Source: a virus
Reading direction: 5' to 3' (one strand)
DNA length: 64,000 nucleotides
IMG/VR virus record: IMGVR_UViG_3300013102_000005
Span: 1-64,000 of that record
Below, one piece after another: positions 24,567-32,556 of this stretch. Numbering within the stretch: the first letter of the stretch is position 1; every line of letters begins with the position of its first letter. The notes beneath the pieces were generated by a model. The model did no database searches, was not told the DNA's origin, and was given only the letters and a program-made list of their open reading frames with translations. The translations under genes were made by a program, and so were the position numbers.

Positions 24567-27385
24567 CAGCGATTCCCCATCCCTATCCCACCCGTCGCGG
24601 CCTGCGCCAGGCCTCTGTCACGCACATTCTGACCGAGCGGTAGCTCGATACTGGGCGGGGTTTCCTTGGCGGCGTCGTTGCTCGTGATCTTGACGGGCGC
24701 CGGCGGCGGCGCGGGTGCCACCTGCACGCTGGAGGTCGGTGGCACGCTGGCGATGGCGGGCAACTTGCCCGCACCGGTGGTGGCCACCGCCGCAGGTAGC
24801 GGCTTGAGGCTCGCCGGCACGTTGCTGGCCGCTGGCGACTTACCCAGGCGGGCGTCCAGGGCCTGCTGGTTGGCAGCCAGGTACTCGCCGGCCGTCTTGC
24901 TGCCCTTGCCTACGTTGAAGCCGGCCGCCGATTGGGTGGATACCGACAGCTGGTCCATGGTCTTGCCTTCGCCCGCGCCCTTGATGATCTCCACGCCGGC
25001 CTTGGGGCCCAGCTGGTGCAGCATGTAGAGGTTGTCGCGGTTCACGGCCAGGCCCGCTCGTGTCAGGGTGGCGGCATTCTCCTTGGCCAGCTTCATGGCC
25101 CCGGCGATGTTCTGGTCCGCATCGAACCGGTCGGTGATGCCCAAGCCCGACGCCGTGCCCCCAGTCATCTGGTAGACGCCGATGGCGCCGGTGGAGCTGA
25201 TGGCGTTGGCGTTGCCACCGGACTCGATGTTGGCCATGTCGAGCATGGCGTCCGGGTCCAGGCCTTCGGCCTTGGCGGCGGCAATGATCTTGCTGCGGAC
25301 CTCCAGCGGCATGCCGTCCTTGAGGCGGCCGCTGGTGTTGGCGCCGGAGGTCTTGAGTTCGCGGATACGGTCGGCCTCGGCGTTGGTGTACCGGCCCCAC
25401 TTGGCCAGGTCGCCACCGCCCTTGACGTCCTCGAACGACTCCTTGTGCCGGTAGCTCGCATCGAGCTTGCCCGCCAGCCGGCCGCCGGCGACGATCGCCG
25501 CCTCCTTGACCTCACCGGCCTTGGTGGTCACCGCCTCGACCACCGGGGCTGCCTTCTCCTTGACGGCATCCACCACCTTGCCGCCAGCCTCCACCGCCTG
25601 CTTGACCGTGGGGTGCTCCAAGACCGCCTGGGCCTTCTCCTGGACGTAGGCTTTGCCTTGCTCGACCAGCTTGCTGGCCTGCTCGCCCTTTTCCTTCATC
25701 CAGTCGCTGGCGCGGTCCGCCCAGCCGGAGAGCGTGTCCAGGGCACCGGAGAACTTGTTCTGCACCCAGTCCCAGCCGCTTTTGACGGTCTCGACCGCGC
25801 CGTCCCAGGCACCGGTGATCTGGTTGCCGATGTCCTTCCAGTCCACGGTGGCCAGCCAGTCCCCGACCATGCCGCCGATCTTGTCGCCCAGCATGCCGCC
25901 GATGACCGCCCCAACGGGACCGCCCAGCAGGGTGCCGATACCACCGCCGACCAAGGCGCCCACGCCCGAACCGGCGCCGTGGAAGCGCTCTTCGCGACTC
26001 TGGTCGCCCATGCCGAAGATGCTGGACAGGGCCATGCTGCCGCTGAGTAGGGCGCCCAGCAGCGGGATGCGCCGCAGCAAGCCGCCTGCAAGGCGTCCAG
26101 CGCCACCCAGCATCCGCCCCGCACGGCCGAAGCGACCCGCGCGAGCAGGACGGGTTGCGGATGGTGAGTCCGGGCCTTTCGCCGCTCCAGCGCCCTTACT
26201 GGCAGGGGAGCCGTCAGCGTTCTGCTGGGCGCTCTGCTGGCGGCCGAGCCGGCGCCGGCGGCGTTCCTGGAGAATGCTCTTGCGCCGCTGGGCCCGCTCG
26301 CGACGGGTTTCTCGGCCCTGGGCCCTGCCGGCACGACGTTCCGCGCGACCCTTGCGGCCCAGCAGACGACGAGCAAGGCCGCCAGCGGCCGCCGCCGCGC
26401 CAGTACCGACCGCGCCCAGGCCGCGCAGCAGCCCCGCCAGGAGCCCCAGGAGTGGGCCCAGGAGCGGCAATCGACCGAGGAGGCTGCCCAGGCCACCGAG
26501 CAGCTTGGATAGCGTCCCCTTGCGCTCGGTCTTCTTGTTGATCTCGCGCAGCTCGCCGAACATGCGGCGATACCAGGGCACGTTGACCTTGGTGTCGGCG
26601 GCCTCTTGGGCAGCACCAGGGCGTAGCCGACCGAACACAGACATCAGGGGGCGCGTCAGCGGCGCCAGGAGGCCACCGGCCTCTTTGGCTGCGGCAATGG
26701 AAGGGTCTACCTGTTCCAGGCCGCCAGCGGCCTCGCTGACCCCTCCGCGCATGCGGTCAAGCACGCCGGCCAGGCGCGACAGGACGCCATCGCGACGATT
26801 GTCGCGCACGCGATCGTCCTGATTGCCCTTGGCGGGATCCTCCTCGACGCGTCGGGCCCGTCCTGCCGCGTCACCGGCCGAGGCCTTGACCAGTTCTGGG
26901 CGGCCCTTGCCGATGAATCGGCCGTTGGCGTCACGCTCGCGCACTGCCTGGGCGACGGGCGCGGCCGGCGGAGGCAGCCTGACCACCTTAGATGCCAGGC
27001 TGGGTGCCACCGTGTCGGCCACCGCCGTGTTGGTAGAGGAGGCGCCCGCCACGCGCGTGCCGTCCACTGCAATCCCTTCGAGCGCTGCGGCTGCACCTTC
27101 CAGGCTGCCGGCGGCCCGCTCCAGCATCCGCAGTGCAGGATCTGCCCTCTCATCGGTGGTGCGTCGTGCAGAAGCGAGCTGCCGAATGGGTGTCTCGGCA
27201 GGCGCAGGCTCCGGCGCTTCGCCCAGGGCCTGCTGCTGGCTCAGGACATCCAGCAGCGCGCCAGTGTCGCCCTTGATGGCGCGCAGTAGCTCCAGATGCG
27301 CGCGCTCGGCGCCCAGGTCGGTGGAACGGCCTCGCAGGAAGCCCTCTGGGTCGTAGTGCAGGTGGATCTCGTCGGCGGCGTCCAT
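24566..27385 (-). CDS. Structural lysozyme: virion protein with C-terminal lytic transglycosylase
   Basis: This is a 939-residue protein. The N-terminal third is charged and disordered; residues about 280-470 hold hydrophobic Gly/Leu stretches (LGSLLGRLPLLGPLLGLLAG; GGGIGTLLGGPVGAVIGGML) that may cross membranes. A helical spacer (500-690) leads to a soluble lytic transglycosylase domain: GLDPDAMLDMANIESGG with catalytic Glu721, and GAIGVYQMTGGTASGLGI. It would cut peptidoglycan to let the tail tube or DNA through. Placed between head genes and baseplate genes, it may be a tape-measure-like or inner-tail protein. Confidence 0.8.
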   Translation of the reverse strand: MDAADEIHLHYDPEGFLRGRSTDLGAERAHLELLRAIKGDTGALLDVLSQQQALGEAPEPAPAETPIRQLASARRTTDERADPALRMLERAAGSLEGAAAALEGIAVDGTRVAGASSTNTAVADTVAPSLASKVVRLPPPAAPVAQAVRERDANGRFIGKGRPELVKASAGDAAGRARRVEEDPAKGNQDDRVRDNRRDGVLSRLAGVLDRMRGGVSEAAGGLEQVDPSIAAAKEAGGLLAPLTRPLMSVFGRLRPGAAQEAADTKVNVPWYRRMFGELREINKKTERKGTLSKLLGGLGSLLGRLPLLGPLLGLLAGLLRGLGAVGTGAAAAAGGLARRLLGRKGRAERRAGRAQGRETRRERAQRRKSILQERRRRRLGRQQSAQQNADGSPASKGAGAAKGPDSPSATRPARAGRFGRAGRMLGGAGRLAGGLLRRIPLLGALLSGSMALSSIFGMGDQSREERFHGAGSGVGALVGGGIGTLLGGPVGAVIGGMLGDKIGGMVGDWLATVDWKDIGNQITGAWDGAVETVKSGWDWVQNKFSGALDTLSGWADRASDWMKEKGEQASKLVEQGKAYVQEKAQAVLEHPTVKQAVEAGGKVVDAVKEKAAPVVEAVTTKAGEVKEAAIVAGGRLAGKLDASYRHKESFEDVKGGGDLAKWGRYTNAEADRIRELKTSGANTSGRLKDGMPLEVRSKIIAAAKAEGLDPDAMLDMANIESGGNANAISSTGAIGVYQMTGGTASGLGITDRFDADQNIAGAMKLAKENAATLTRAGLAVNRDNLYMLHQLGPKAGVEIIKGAGEGKTMDQLSVSTQSAAGFNVGKGSKTAGEYLAANQQALDARLGKSPAASNVPASLKPLPAAVATTGAGKLPAIASVPPTSSVQVAPAPPPAPVKITSNDAAKETPPSIELPLGQNVRDRGLAQAATGGIGMGNR

Positions 27386-27388
27386 GGC

Positions 27389-28216
27389 TTACTTCAGTCC
27401 ACGGATCATGCGTTGCATCCAGGGCGACTCCTTGATCTCGGCCTTGCGCTGCTCGACCGCGAACAGAGGAACATCCAGAAAGGCCTCGGCGCTATCCAGA
27501 TGGGTGCCGACCTTGCGGGCGGACACGTCCATGACGCCGTCCAGGATGGCCGTGGGCTTGCCCTCGCGCGCCAGCCGATCCAGGTAATACTCGTTCTCGC
27601 CCTGGAGCCGGTTGAAAGCGGCTAGCAAGCGGTCGTATTCGCTTTGCATCGAGTCGAGCAGGACATTGCACTGCTCCAGCACCAGGTGCTGCTCGCGCAC
27701 CGAGTCGTAGGCCGTGAGCTCGGCGTCCATCACCCCGTCCAGGCACAGTGCATAGCCGCGATTGCCGCTGTAGTTGGGCTCCAGCACGTAGTCAAACCCG
27801 TAGAAGCCGGTCGGCACCGACTTGCTGCCGATGGTGCGGCCCGAGTAGATGGCCGAGGAGAACCCGCCGGCCTTGCTCGCGAACATGCGCGCAGCGATCT
27901 TGCCGGGCACCGTGTCCAGGAATTCCGCCTCGTGCTCGACCCAGCCGTCCGGCGAGGCCTTGATGGAGACGGTGCGCAGCGCCGGCGCCACGGCGACGGC
28001 CTGGCCATCCACGACGCCGCCCTCAGCGGGATTCAGGCCGAATTTCTGGCGTGGCCAGTGCCCGAAGTAGCCGAGCAGGTCGCCATGGCGCACACGCTCC
28101 TGCACGTCGGGGCTGTTGATCAGCCGGGCAGCGGAGGTCAGGTCGAAATTACGGTCCACGCCCCGTACCGCGCGGCCACGATCGGCCAGGTTGTAGCGGA
28201 TAATCCCGGTTCTCAT
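27389..28216 (-). CDS. Putative prohead (capsid maturation) protease
   Basis: This is a 275-residue protein immediately after the portal gene, the common place for a head protease. GWVEHEAEFLDTV (His95) and AGGFSSAIYSG (Ser120/121) have the His...Ser order and GG-F-SS-type nucleophile context of serine proteases that process phage proheads. The C-terminal 100 residues are a coiled coil (LLDSMQSEYDRLLAAFNRLQ), which could be a scaffold part. The call depends on motif and context. Confidence 0.55.
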   Translation of the reverse strand: MRTGIIRYNLADRGRAVRGVDRNFDLTSAARLINSPDVQERVRHGDLLGYFGHWPRQKFGLNPAEGGVVDGQAVAVAPALRTVSIKASPDGWVEHEAEFLDTVPGKIAARMFASKAGGFSSAIYSGRTIGSKSVPTGFYGFDYVLEPNYSGNRGYALCLDGVMDAELTAYDSVREQHLVLEQCNVLLDSMQSEYDRLLAAFNRLQGENEYYLDRLAREGKPTAILDGVMDVSARKVGTHLDSAEAFLDVPLFAVEQRKAEIKESPWMQRMIRGLK

Positions 28217-29781
28217 TACTCGTCCCCTTCCGCGCTGTTGGCGGAGAAATCGGTGTTGTCGTCGTTGTAGCCGGGCATGCCGAAGCCGCCGCCCTGGGCG
28301 TCAGCCGGCGGCTTGGCATCCTTCAAGCCCTTGGCCAGCTGTTTGGCGTAGTCCTCGTCGAGCCGCATGCTCCTGACCATGAAGGCCACCACGGCCGCCT
28401 CGGGCATGCCGGTCTCGCGCAGCTGCTGCATGACCTGCACCTCCACGGCGGCGGCGTTGGTGGAGCGCTCGCGGGTCTCCTGCTGTTCGCGGTCCAGCGC
28501 CGAGGTCGCGCCGAAGAAATTGAAGTCGTAGGGGCGGTCGCCCGGATCGAAGCACCAGCCGTATTTGGTCAGCGTGTGCACGTCCACGACGTGGTTGAAG
28601 CACTCCGTCAGGGCGGTGCGGATGATGTCGGCCTTCTCCGCCGCCTGAACCGAGGTACGGAAGAACCCCCCCTCACCCAGGCCGCCGGCCAGCTGGTCGG
28701 CGAAACCCAGCAGCGCAAGGTCGGTGCCGAGGGCGCCGGCGGTCAGCCGGGCCTGGATCATCACGTCCTCGATGCTGATGGTTCCGGTAGCCGCCGAGCC
28801 CTGGAACTGGGAGACGGTGGTGATCCCCTTGTCGCCCTTGATGGGCATCAGGTGGGTGATGCGGCCGGAGGGGAACTCACCCCGCTCGACCAGGCGACGC
28901 ATGTGGTCCCGCGAGCGCTGGAGCATCTTGGCCACGGCGCCCTTGGCCATTTCCGCCTGCTCCTTGGTCATGCCCTCGGTGTTGATGGTCATCAGGCTCT
29001 CGTCCATGGAGCCCAGGATGCGGTTGGAGACCAGGCCGGCCAGGGAGGCATGCAGGCGCCGCCAGGGTACTTCGGCGGGATCCAGGAAGCTGCCACCGAC
29101 CAGCGAGGGCAGGTGCGGCCACTTCTCCGGGTCGTCTTCGAGCAGCTGGAGCCGCTCGGCCTGCTCCTGGGCGCGGACCTGCGGCACATAGTTCATCCGC
29201 TTCATCTTGCAGCGCGCCATCTGCAAGACAGTCAGCTTCTGCACGCCCTTCTTGCCGCCGGTGAGCACATAGCCGGTCGTGGTGTCGGCCTGCTCGTAAG
29301 GCTGCACCAGAGGCGACCAGATGCCTTCGCCGCCATAGACGCCGATCACGCCCTCACCGGGGCGGCGGAAGATGCGTAGGTAGCCATCGCCGAAGCCCGA
29401 CGCGCGGAACGCCAGGGCGTGGGCCTCACGATTGAGCAGCGGGAGCAAGGCCTTGCCGATCTCCTCCACCACCTTGCGATCGGCGGCCTTGGCGCTGGCC
29501 TTGACCTCCATGAACACCGTGTCGCCACTGGTCTCGTGGCCGCCCAGGGCGTGGGTGACATGGGAGCGCAGCGCGGTGCTGATGATCGGGTCGCCCATCA
29601 TCAGGTGCCACAGCTCGTAGATCTGGATGCGGTTGCGCGCTGGCACGCTGCTGGAGCCCAGCAGCATGGAGGTGGTGATGCCGTCGTAGCCCCACCCCTC
29701 GTTCTCGTTGATCTTTTCGGCGGCTTCGGCCACGCCCAGCATGCGCTTGGCGAAGCCCTTCAAGGTTGTATCTGCTGCCAT
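28216..29781 (-). CDS. Portal protein
   Basis: This is a 521-residue protein. Portal hallmarks: RNRIQIYELWHLMMGDPIIS near residue 50, a beta clip region (GVIGVYGGEGIWSPLV), the long stem helices (MTKEQAEMAKGAVAKMLQRS) and a crown/C-terminal acidic tail (NDDNTDFSANSAEGDE). It forms the dodecameric channel at the head vertex through which terminase pumps DNA. The start is preceded by a late-type element 72 bp upstream. The stop overlaps the protease start by one base. Confidence 0.85.
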   Translation of the reverse strand: MAADTTLKGFAKRMLGVAEAAEKINENEGWGYDGITTSMLLGSSSVPARNRIQIYELWHLMMGDPIISTALRSHVTHALGGHETSGDTVFMEVKASAKAADRKVVEEIGKALLPLLNREAHALAFRASGFGDGYLRIFRRPGEGVIGVYGGEGIWSPLVQPYEQADTTTGYVLTGGKKGVQKLTVLQMARCKMKRMNYVPQVRAQEQAERLQLLEDDPEKWPHLPSLVGGSFLDPAEVPWRRLHASLAGLVSNRILGSMDESLMTINTEGMTKEQAEMAKGAVAKMLQRSRDHMRRLVERGEFPSGRITHLMPIKGDKGITTVSQFQGSAATGTISIEDVMIQARLTAGALGTDLALLGFADQLAGGLGEGGFFRTSVQAAEKADIIRTALTECFNHVVDVHTLTKYGWCFDPGDRPYDFNFFGATSALDREQQETRERSTNAAAVEVQVMQQLRETGMPEAAVVAFMVRSMRLDEDYAKQLAKGLKDAKPPADAQGGGFGMPGYNDDNTDFSANSAEGDE

Positions 29782-29852
29782 GGAATGCTCGGCATAGGCC
29801 CAAAGTAGGATGGGCCGATGGTAGGGGGCGCCAGGGGGCGTCCTCGGCCGAG

Positions 29853-29860
29853 CTTTCCGA
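29853..29860 (-). promoter_or_regulatory. Late-type element TCGGAAAG
   Basis: Minus-strand TCGGAAAG is 2 bp past the stop of the gene at 29863 and about 72 bp upstream of the portal ATG. GC-rich near-repeats (GGGGGCGCC, GGGGGCG) follow. Confidence 0.4.
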
Positions 29861-29862
29861 TG

Positions 29863-30342
29863 TCAGATGCCGGTGAGTTCGTCCTGGCGCGGCTGCACCA
29901 GGTACTTGGTGACATAGGGGGGAATGGCGGACGGCGAGGTCCGGCCGACCACCTCGTAGGGGATGATCATTCCGTTGCCAGGGAAGACGTCGAAGCGGTC
30001 GTGCTTCTTGATCTCGAACGCGCCCTCGGTGAGCGGCTCGATCTGACATTCCATGACGCCCTCGCTGTAGGTGACGCCGTCGTCGCTGTCGATCAGGTTG
30101 TTATCGCCTTGGTAGACGCCCATGAACAGCACCTTGGCATCGCCCAGCTCGGGATAGGTGTAGGCCGCCTCGTCCTCGCTATCGAGCACGCCGACGCCGC
30201 CCATGTCGGGCAGGCCGCCTACCACCTCCTCGGAGGTGCGCAGTACCTGCTTACGGTAGACCGTGCAGGCCATGCTGTTGGGATGGCGCAGGGTCACCTG
30301 GCGCTGGCCACGCTGGGCCTGGATGGAGACGTTCGACAGCAT
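29863..30342 (-). CDS. Head/tail structural or completion protein, family unassigned
   Basis: This is a 159-residue acidic, beta-rich protein (MLSNVSIQAQRGQRQVTLRH...; AKVLFMGVYQGDNNLIDSDD; FDVFPGNGMIIPYEVVGRTS). It lies between portal and a zinc-finger structural protein, all in one direction with small gaps. I infer a head-completion or connector role from position only. Confidence 0.6.
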   Translation of the reverse strand: MLSNVSIQAQRGQRQVTLRHPNSMACTVYRKQVLRTSEEVVGGLPDMGGVGVLDSEDEAAYTYPELGDAKVLFMGVYQGDNNLIDSDDGVTYSEGVMECQIEPLTEGAFEIKKHDRFDVFPGNGMIIPYEVVGRTSPSAIPPYVTKYLVQPRQDELTGI

Positions 30343-30351
30343 GGGGACTCC

Positions 30352-31401
30352 TTAGCCTGCGGTCTTGGTGGCGGCCAGTGCGGCCTGCGCCTGGGCCTCG
30401 GAAAAGCCCATGCTCATCAGCTGCTGGATGAACTTGGCATCGGGCACGGGCGCCTTGGCGGCGGCTTTCTTGGCCGAGTTGGCGCGTTGCTGGCGCTGGG
30501 CCTCCAACTGACGCTGGTAACCGGGCTGAGCCTGGCGTTGCTTGCGCTTCTCGTCGCTGGTCTTGAGCTGCCGGGTACGCGATCGCTCGCCCTTCATCTG
30601 CTCGGCCAGGGCGTGCATCTGCTGCAAGCTGATGCGCTTCTGTTTCGTGCTGACCTGATTGCGCTCGGACTCGATCATCCGGGCCACGTAGTTGCGCATG
30701 GCCGCCGACTGCGACAGGGCGGTCACGGTGCGCAGGATGTGCTTGCAGGCCAGGCCGTGCAGGTTCGGGTTGCGGACCTTTGGGAACGCCGATTCCCGGT
30801 GCCTGGCGTCGGCGTTGTAGTTGCCGGCGGTGGCCATGTAGGCGTACCAGAAGCGCCAGCGCTCGCAGTCGCAGGAGATCGATACCGCCCCCTTGAGGAG
30901 CGGGCCGACGATCTCGCTTGCCGGCTTGGGCGAGACAACGTAGGCCTCAAAGTCGCGCAGCTTGACCGTCACGTAGTGGCGGCTCTTCTTCGACTCAGGC
31001 CCGGCGTTGGTCATGAACCGCAGTTCGCCGCCGCGCAAGGTGTGGGGCATCGCTTGATGGATCTGGGAGCGCGCTCGCTCGCGATCCTCGGCCAGGGACA
31101 TGTCGATCACGTCCTTGATCTTGACCCCGCCCTTGTACTTGTTCTGGAGCCGGTCGCGCTGGCGCGTGAACTCCAGCAGGTCGTCCATGGTGAGCGGTCG
31201 GGCCTTGCCGCCGCGCGTGGTGATGTAGCGCCACAGCGTGCCGGCGTCGGCCTTGCCGTTGAGGATGTCGTCGGGGTTGAGCAGCGTGCCGGATTGGCTG
31301 CGTACCGCATTGTCCTGCTTGAACTGGCGGCTCTGCTCGGCCAGGCCCTGCTGGGCACTGACGGCGTTCGGGTCCCGGCGCTTCACCGGTGCCTTGGCCA
31401 C
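30352..31401 (-). CDS. SWIM-type zinc-finger protein with UBA-like C-terminus, head module
   Basis: This is a 349-residue protein. Cys177-x-Cys179 (SISCDCERW) and Cys219-x-His221 (LACKHIL) form a CxCx(39)CxH SWIM zinc-finger pattern. Residues 240-318 are a basic coiled region rich in Gln/Arg/Lys. The last 30 residues, FIQQLMSMGFSEAQAQAALA then ATKTAG, fit the UBA three-helix pattern with the MGF loop. It is conserved in position near the portal, so it may bind DNA or protein during head assembly. SWIM fingers bind nucleic acid or protein; the role here is inferred. Confidence 0.65.
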   Translation of the reverse strand: MAKAPVKRRDPNAVSAQQGLAEQSRQFKQDNAVRSQSGTLLNPDDILNGKADAGTLWRYITTRGGKARPLTMDDLLEFTRQRDRLQNKYKGGVKIKDVIDMSLAEDRERARSQIHQAMPHTLRGGELRFMTNAGPESKKSRHYVTVKLRDFEAYVVSPKPASEIVGPLLKGAVSISCDCERWRFWYAYMATAGNYNADARHRESAFPKVRNPNLHGLACKHILRTVTALSQSAAMRNYVARMIESERNQVSTKQKRISLQQMHALAEQMKGERSRTRQLKTSDEKRKQRQAQPGYQRQLEAQRQQRANSAKKAAAKAPVPDAKFIQQLMSMGFSEAQAQAALAATKTAG

Positions 31402-31402
31402 G

Positions 31403-31699
31403 TCAGCGCACCGACCGCGCGGAGGTGCTGGCGAAGCTGGTCATCTGCTTGAAGGCGAGCAACTGGGCGGGCGTAGGCAGCACCAGGCGGCGCTGGGTCA
31501 GTTCCTGGAACGGATGGTCGATGCCGGCAGCCGCGATAACGGCCAGGTACTCATCGCGCGTGCCATAGACGCGCTGGCTGACGAGGGTGGCGTCCCAGCG
31601 CTCGTCGGGCTGGGTGTCGTAGCGAATCGCTTCCTGCCAATCCTTGCGGGTGGCAGCGAACTCGCGGACCTTGCGGTAGAACTGGCTGGATTCAATCAT
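31403..31699 (-). CDS. Small tail protein, gpX/LysM-like
   Basis: This is a 98-residue protein. RVYGTRDEYLAVIAAAGIDH, then TQRRLVLPTPAQLLAF, follows the pattern of P2 gpX-like/LysM tail proteins (helix with YG, then a final hydrophobic strand with a LP or IP step). P2 gpX helps attach tail parts and contains a LysM-like fold. It starts about 40 bp after a late-type element. A different small baseplate protein is possible. Confidence 0.5.
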   Translation of the reverse strand: MIESSQFYRKVREFAATRKDWQEAIRYDTQPDERWDATLVSQRVYGTRDEYLAVIAAAGIDHPFQELTQRRLVLPTPAQLLAFKQMTSFASTSARSVR

Positions 31700-31727
31700 G
31701 CCGCCACTATGTCGCGGCGGCAGAGGC

Positions 31728-32186
31728 CTATCTGGCGGCGGTTTCCGAAGGTGGCGCGTCGTCGCGGATCCGCTTCACCGCAGCGCTTATCCGGCGCAGA
31801 TGCCGCCTGGGTACGAACCAACGGCCTTCGAGATCTCCCAGGTAAGCCAGCAGCAAGCGGATGCCGATCTGCTCGCCGCGCCGGTAGAGCACGTCCTGCA
31901 TGCGCTCGGCATGTCCTACACGCTCGGCTAGCCTGCGGGCACCCAGTAGGGGATGGGGGCCGCCGACGACGTCGTGGATGCGCGTGAGCTCCAGCTGGAG
32001 GCTGGCCACCCGCGTGCGCAATTCCAGATTCAAGGTATCCGCCGTGGCCAGCTTGGCGCGCTCTGCGCGCAGCTTGCTGCGAAGCTCGGCGGCGCAGTCA
32101 TGGCCCATGGGCTGGAGCGGGTGACGCGGGAACTCGCAAATCGGGCAGACGGTGACGCCTGGATCCAGCGGGGCCGGTTTCGTCAT
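31728..32186 (-). CDS. Small zinc-ribbon and coiled-coil protein
   Basis: This is a 152-residue protein; ATG 32186 has AAGGA upstream. N-terminal CPICEFPRHPLQPMGHDC (CxxC...HxxC) should bind zinc, followed by a coiled coil (LRSKLRAERAKLATADTLNL) and a basic C-terminal region. An operator copy at 32225-32236 lies 39 bp upstream, which places it in the early/accessory regulon. The last codons contain the late-type element of the next gene (31741-31748). Confidence 0.65.
   Translation of the reverse strand: MTKPAPLDPGVTVCPICEFPRHPLQPMGHDCAAELRSKLRAERAKLATADTLNLELRTRVASLQLELTRIHDVVGGPHPLLGARRLAERVGHAERMQDVLYRRGEQIGIRLLLAYLGDLEGRWFVPRRHLRRISAAVKRIRDDAPPSETAAR
31741..31748 (-). promoter_or_regulatory. 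Late-type element TCGGAAAC inside the 3' end of the preceding gene
   Basis: Minus-strand TCGGAAAC lies 42 bp upstream of the ATG at 31699, within the last codons of the 31728-32186 gene. It marks the boundary between early-type and structural genes. Confidence 0.3.
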
Positions 32187-32224
32187 GATGGTGTCCTTGA
32201 CTGCGCTACAGGCTAGCAAGCGGC

Positions 32225-32236
32225 TAGCAGGTGATT
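32225..32236. promoter_or_regulatory. Operator TAGCAGGTGATT
   Basis: Eleven of twelve positions fit the palindrome family (last A is T). It touches the TAA of the 32236 gene and is 39 bp upstream of the ATG at 32186. Confidence 0.45.
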
Positions 32237-32469
32237 TATTGCAGCAGATGCTGCGGCACGAACTCGACGCGGACCTCTCGTCCCTGCACCGTCCATATCG
32301 CCGGGGTGCCGTTGTCTTGGGTGGTCGCCGGCCGGCCCGTCTGGGTCAGCTTGATAGCCTCGCCAGGGGCGAAAGGATCAGTGCCAGTAAGGGCGCAGAT
32401 GGCCAGATAGGGGGAGGCTTCGTGGACGTGGCTGACGGCTTGGCCATCCGTGATGCGGTACTGCTGCAT
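32236..32469 (-). CDS. Small hypothetical protein
   Basis: This is a 77-residue protein (MQQYRITDGQAVSHVHEASP...) with probable beta structure (NGTPAIWTVQGREVRVEFVP). No family recognised. It has its own upstream operator pair at 32516/32540, and its start lies 47 bp below it, so it is a likely early-expressed single-gene unit. Confidence 0.65.
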   Translation of the reverse strand: MQQYRITDGQAVSHVHEASPYLAICALTGTDPFAPGEAIKLTQTGRPATTQDNGTPAIWTVQGREVRVEFVPQHLLQ

Positions 32470-32515
32470 GGTGGTGTCCCTGGAATCTAGTTGGTCTGTG
32501 TACTAGATCACATTG

Positions 32516-32527
32516 TAGCAGTTGATA
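32516..32527. promoter_or_regulatory. Operator TAGCAGTTGATA (proximal of a pair)
   Basis: A perfect mixed member of the family, 47 bp upstream of the ATG at 32469, and 24 bp from its partner at 32540. Confidence 0.6.
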
Positions 32528-32539
32528 AAATTTAAAATC

Positions 32540-32551
32540 TATCGCCTGCTA
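32540..32551. promoter_or_regulatory. Operator TATCGCCTGCTA (distal of a pair)
   Basis: One mismatch from the family (G for A at position 5). It lies 3-5 bp beyond the terminase stop at 32557. Together the pair forms an extended inverted arrangement TTGTAGCA...TGCTACAA in an AT-rich stretch. Confidence 0.55.
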
Positions 32552-32556
32552 CAAAT

